A stretch of DNA of 8,088 nt from the NCBI GenBank assembly GCA_019347795.1, contig JAHWKS010000196.1, positions 1-8,088 of the forward strand, read 5' to 3'. The translations under genes and the position numbers were made by a program. The stretch is from Planctomycetota bacterium (GTDB taxonomy: Bacteria > Planctomycetota > Planctomycetia > Pirellulales > Pirellulaceae). Below are positions 6,164-8,088 of the stretch, piece by piece; position 1 is the stretch's first letter; each line of letters starts with the position of its first letter. The notes under the pieces are model-generated. The model worked only from the letters and a program-made list of their open reading frames with translations, had not been told where the DNA came from and did not search any database.

Positions 6164-7559
6164 ACGAGGCGCTGCCGGAGCTGCCGGTCTCGGGAAACGT
6201 GACGGTGCAGGTTGTACCTTCGCCGGGTGTGCTGGTGATCGCGACGCGGCCGCCGTGAGCAGCGACGATGCTGTCCACGATACTGAGTCCCAGGCCAGTG
6301 CCGCCTTCTTCGCGGCTGCGGGCTTTGTCGACCCGGTAGAACCGATCGAAGACATGTGGCAAATGCTCGGCTGCGATGCCGATACCCGTGTCATGGACCA
6401 TCACGGAGATGGTGTCATCTTGTCGATCTGCTTCAACGGTGACACGGCCCCCCTGCGGCGTGTATTTGATCGCGTTATCCAACAGGTTGTAGACGACCTG
6501 CCGCAGCCGATTCGCATCGCCGGTGACGCACAAGCCATTTGCCACCACGACACTCAGCGTCTGTTGCTTCGCCTCGGCAAGCGGGCGCATGACCTCGGCG
6601 GCTTCTGTTATGATCTGCGACAAGTCGAGTCGCTCCAAATCCAGTGCGTTGACTCCGGCATCTTCACGTGACAGCGTGAGCAATTGGTCCGTCAGTTTCG
6701 CCAGCAGGTCGCATTCTTCGAGAATGCTGCTGGCCAGCGACTGGTACTGCTCAGCGTCCGGGGGATTCTTCATCGCCACTTCGGCTTCGGTGCGAATCAC
6801 CGAGATGGGCGTGCGCAGTTCGTGCGATGCATCCGCCGTGAAGCGACGAATCTCGGCAAATGAACGCTCCAAGCGAGCAATCATGGCATTGATCGTCTGG
6901 CCCAACCGGCCAAGCTCGTCGTTGGGGTTGGACACATCGAGTCGCTGACTCAGGCGTTCGGCGGTGATCTGGTCGGCGGCGCGGCGAAGCTGGTCCACGG
7001 GCGCCAGCGCCTTGCGGGCAAGCAGATAACCAACCGCGCCCGCCAAGACCAGCGAAAACGGCAACACCGCCAACAATACCGTCGCCACCTGATGCAATTC
7101 CCGATCCGTCTCTTCTAGCGGCAACATCAGCATGACCACGAATCGCTCATCTCCGACGCCGAGCGAACTTGTCATGGTTCGCTGGGGTCCGATCAATGGG
7201 AGCTTGCGGGACTCAAACTCCGGCGCATTAACGACTTTTCCTGGCGGCACGGGAAGGCTCTGCTGGGCCAACTGCTCGGTGCGGCAGTAAATATCTCCAG
7301 AGGATCTGTAGACCACGCCATACACGCCAACGTGACTCTGGAATTCGTCCAACCAATGCCGCAGACGGCTTTCGGGGTCCGCCGCCAAGCGGTCGTCCTG
7401 CTGGAGTTCGCGATATTGAGCCGCCAGCACACGGTCGATCTGCTCATACATTGCGTGTCTCAACAAAGCGTAGACGAGCGAACCAATGGCGACTAGCAAC
7501 ACGGCCAATGCAACCGTGTTCCAAAACGTGAGTCGCCAGCGGATGCTCAGTCGGTTCAC
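6162..7559 (-). CDS. two-component sensor histidine kinase (HAMP-HisKA-HATPase)
   Basis: A 465-residue inner-membrane sensor kinase of the OmpR-partner type. Transmembrane segments lie at about 13-34 and 158-180 and enclose a periplasmic region of roughly 120 residues (SHVGVYGVVYRSSGDIYCRTEQ). A HAMP linker follows at about 182-235. The HisKA site is FTADASHELRTPISVIRTEAE with His246. The ATPase domain has the N box NLLDNAIKYT (358-367), G1 DTGIGI (390-395), F box FDRFYRV (404-410) and G2 GGTGLGLSIV (419-428). All key residues are present, so it should be active. It starts at GTG, which overlaps the response-regulator stop as GTGA, giving strong translational coupling. Its arrangement resembles heavy-metal (CusS-like) and envelope sensors, but the short sensor domain shows no metal-binding motif and the signal is unknown. 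Confidence 0.95.
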   Translation of the reverse strand: MNRLSIRWRLTFWNTVALAVLLVAIGSLVYALLRHAMYEQIDRVLAAQYRELQQDDRLAADPESRLRHWLDEFQSHVGVYGVVYRSSGDIYCRTEQLAQQSLPVPPGKVVNAPEFESRKLPLIGPQRTMTSSLGVGDERFVVMLMLPLEETDRELHQVATVLLAVLPFSLVLAGAVGYLLARKALAPVDQLRRAADQITAERLSQRLDVSNPNDELGRLGQTINAMIARLERSFAEIRRFTADASHELRTPISVIRTEAEVAMKNPPDAEQYQSLASSILEECDLLAKLTDQLLTLSREDAGVNALDLERLDLSQIITEAAEVMRPLAEAKQQTLSVVVANGLCVTGDANRLRQVVYNLLDNAIKYTPQGGRVTVEADRQDDTISVMVHDTGIGIAAEHLPHVFDRFYRVDKARSREEGGTGLGLSIVDSIVAAHGGRVAITSTPGEGTTCTVTFPETGSSGSAS

Positions 7560-8088
7560 TTTGCGTCTCTCAAAACATAGCCAACGCCACGAACCGTATG
7601 GATCAATTGCCGCGATCCCGGCCGCTCGATCTTCTTTCGCAGCAGGCGAACGTAAACGTCGATAACATTCGTCAGCACGCCGTACGGTTCATGCCACACG
7701 TCGCGACCCAGCATGTCGCGCGTGACAACGGCGTCCGCATGCCGCAGAAAGTATTCCAGTAATTCAAACTCCCGCTGGCTCAGGTCGATCTCTTCACCGT
7801 CGCGCACGACGCGGCGAGCGACGAGATCCATTTCCAGATCACCGGCCCGAAGCGTAAGTTCACGGCCCGTCATATCTCGCCTCAATAATGCTCGCAGACG
7901 GGCCAACAATTCGGCGAAGGCGAACGGTTTAACGAGATAGTCATCCGCGCCGCCATCCAATCCGGCGACGCGATCGTCCACGCTGTCGCGGGCGGTCAAG
8001 ATCAAGACCGGTTTCGTGAATCCGCCCGCCCGCAGATCCCGCAGCACCTGCATTCCGTCCCTTCCAGGCAGCATCAAATCGAGCACCA
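7556..8088 (-). CDS. OmpR/PhoB-family response regulator, N-terminus cut by window edge
   Basis: The frame runs off the right edge, so the first 45-50 residues, including the early acidic pair of the receiver domain, are missing. What remains begins just before the phosphoacceptor: the aspartate of VLDLMLPGRDG is encoded at 8078-8080. The conserved threonine of LILTARD and the lysine of YLVKPF follow. A short linker leads to a winged-helix DNA-binding domain, with LSQREFELLEYFLRHADAVVTRDML and the recognition region VIDVYVRLLRKKIE, ending in IHTVRGVGYVL. The codon at the edge of the visible frame is GTG, but it encodes the valine before the aspartate and is not a start. The gene overlaps the kinase by four bases and is its obvious partner. 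It may regulate its own operon and the lipoprotein/GH-like genes downstream; the target sites are not visible here. Confidence 0.95.
   Translation of the reverse strand, partial: VLDLMLPGRDGMQVLRDLRAGGFTKPVLILTARDSVDDRVAGLDGGADDYLVKPFAFAELLARLRALLRRDMTGRELTLRAGDLEMDLVARRVVRDGEEIDLSQREFELLEYFLRHADAVVTRDMLGRDVWHEPYGVLTNVIDVYVRLLRKKIERPGSRQLIHTVRGVGYVLRDAK

Noticed and set aside
8084..8086. GTG near the right edge as the start of the response regulator
   Set aside because: It encodes the valine just before the phosphoacceptor aspartate. A receiver domain needs about 50 residues before that point, so the gene is truncated by the window.

Overview
This 8,088-base window looks like chromosomal DNA from a GC-rich Gram-negative-type bacterium. 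A planctomycete (Pirellulaceae-like) is my best guess. The guess rests on the gene families present: a DUF1080-type lipoprotein, a secreted TIM-barrel protein with an N-terminal DUF4440 domain, and a GCS2-family ligase. No rRNA or marker gene confirms it. All seven convincing genes lie on the minus strand, so transcription runs from high to low coordinates. I see no tRNA, rRNA or CRISPR array.

Right-hand block (8088 down to 3861): a two-component system comes first. It is an OmpR/PhoB-type response regulator, cut by the window edge, whose stop overlaps the GTG start of a membrane histidine kinase by four bases (GTGA). A perfect 10-bp hairpin covers the kinase stop codon. Next come a DUF1080-like lipoprotein (6071-5367) and, 39 bases later, a secreted protein (5327-3861) in which a DUF4440/SnoaL-like domain is fused to a glycoside-hydrolase-like barrel. 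Both downstream genes have clear Shine-Dalgarno sites. The block may be one transcription unit in which a sensor controls envelope or carbohydrate functions, but that is inference.

Divider (3681-3860): this 180-base gap holds a roughly 99-bp element with 18-base imperfect terminal inverted repeats and a flanking TAA direct repeat, which looks like a MITE or insertion-sequence remnant. It abuts a plausible sigma70-like promoter for the left-hand block.

Left-hand block (3680 down to 98): three tightly packed genes. They are a two-repeat DUF1259 (LppY/LpqO family) protein, a GCS2-family carboxylate-amine/glutamate-cysteine ligase, and a long-chain two-domain ChrA chromate transporter. The ribosome site for chrA lies inside the end of the ligase gene. 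The grouping suggests an oxyanion (chromate) resistance unit that pairs efflux with thiol or gamma-glutamyl synthesis, plus an uncharacterised DUF1259 partner. The start of the DUF1259 gene is odd: the only in-frame start is a TTG with no ribosome site, while a well-placed Shine-Dalgarno/ATG pair sits in another frame. A possible further gene start lies at the extreme left edge.
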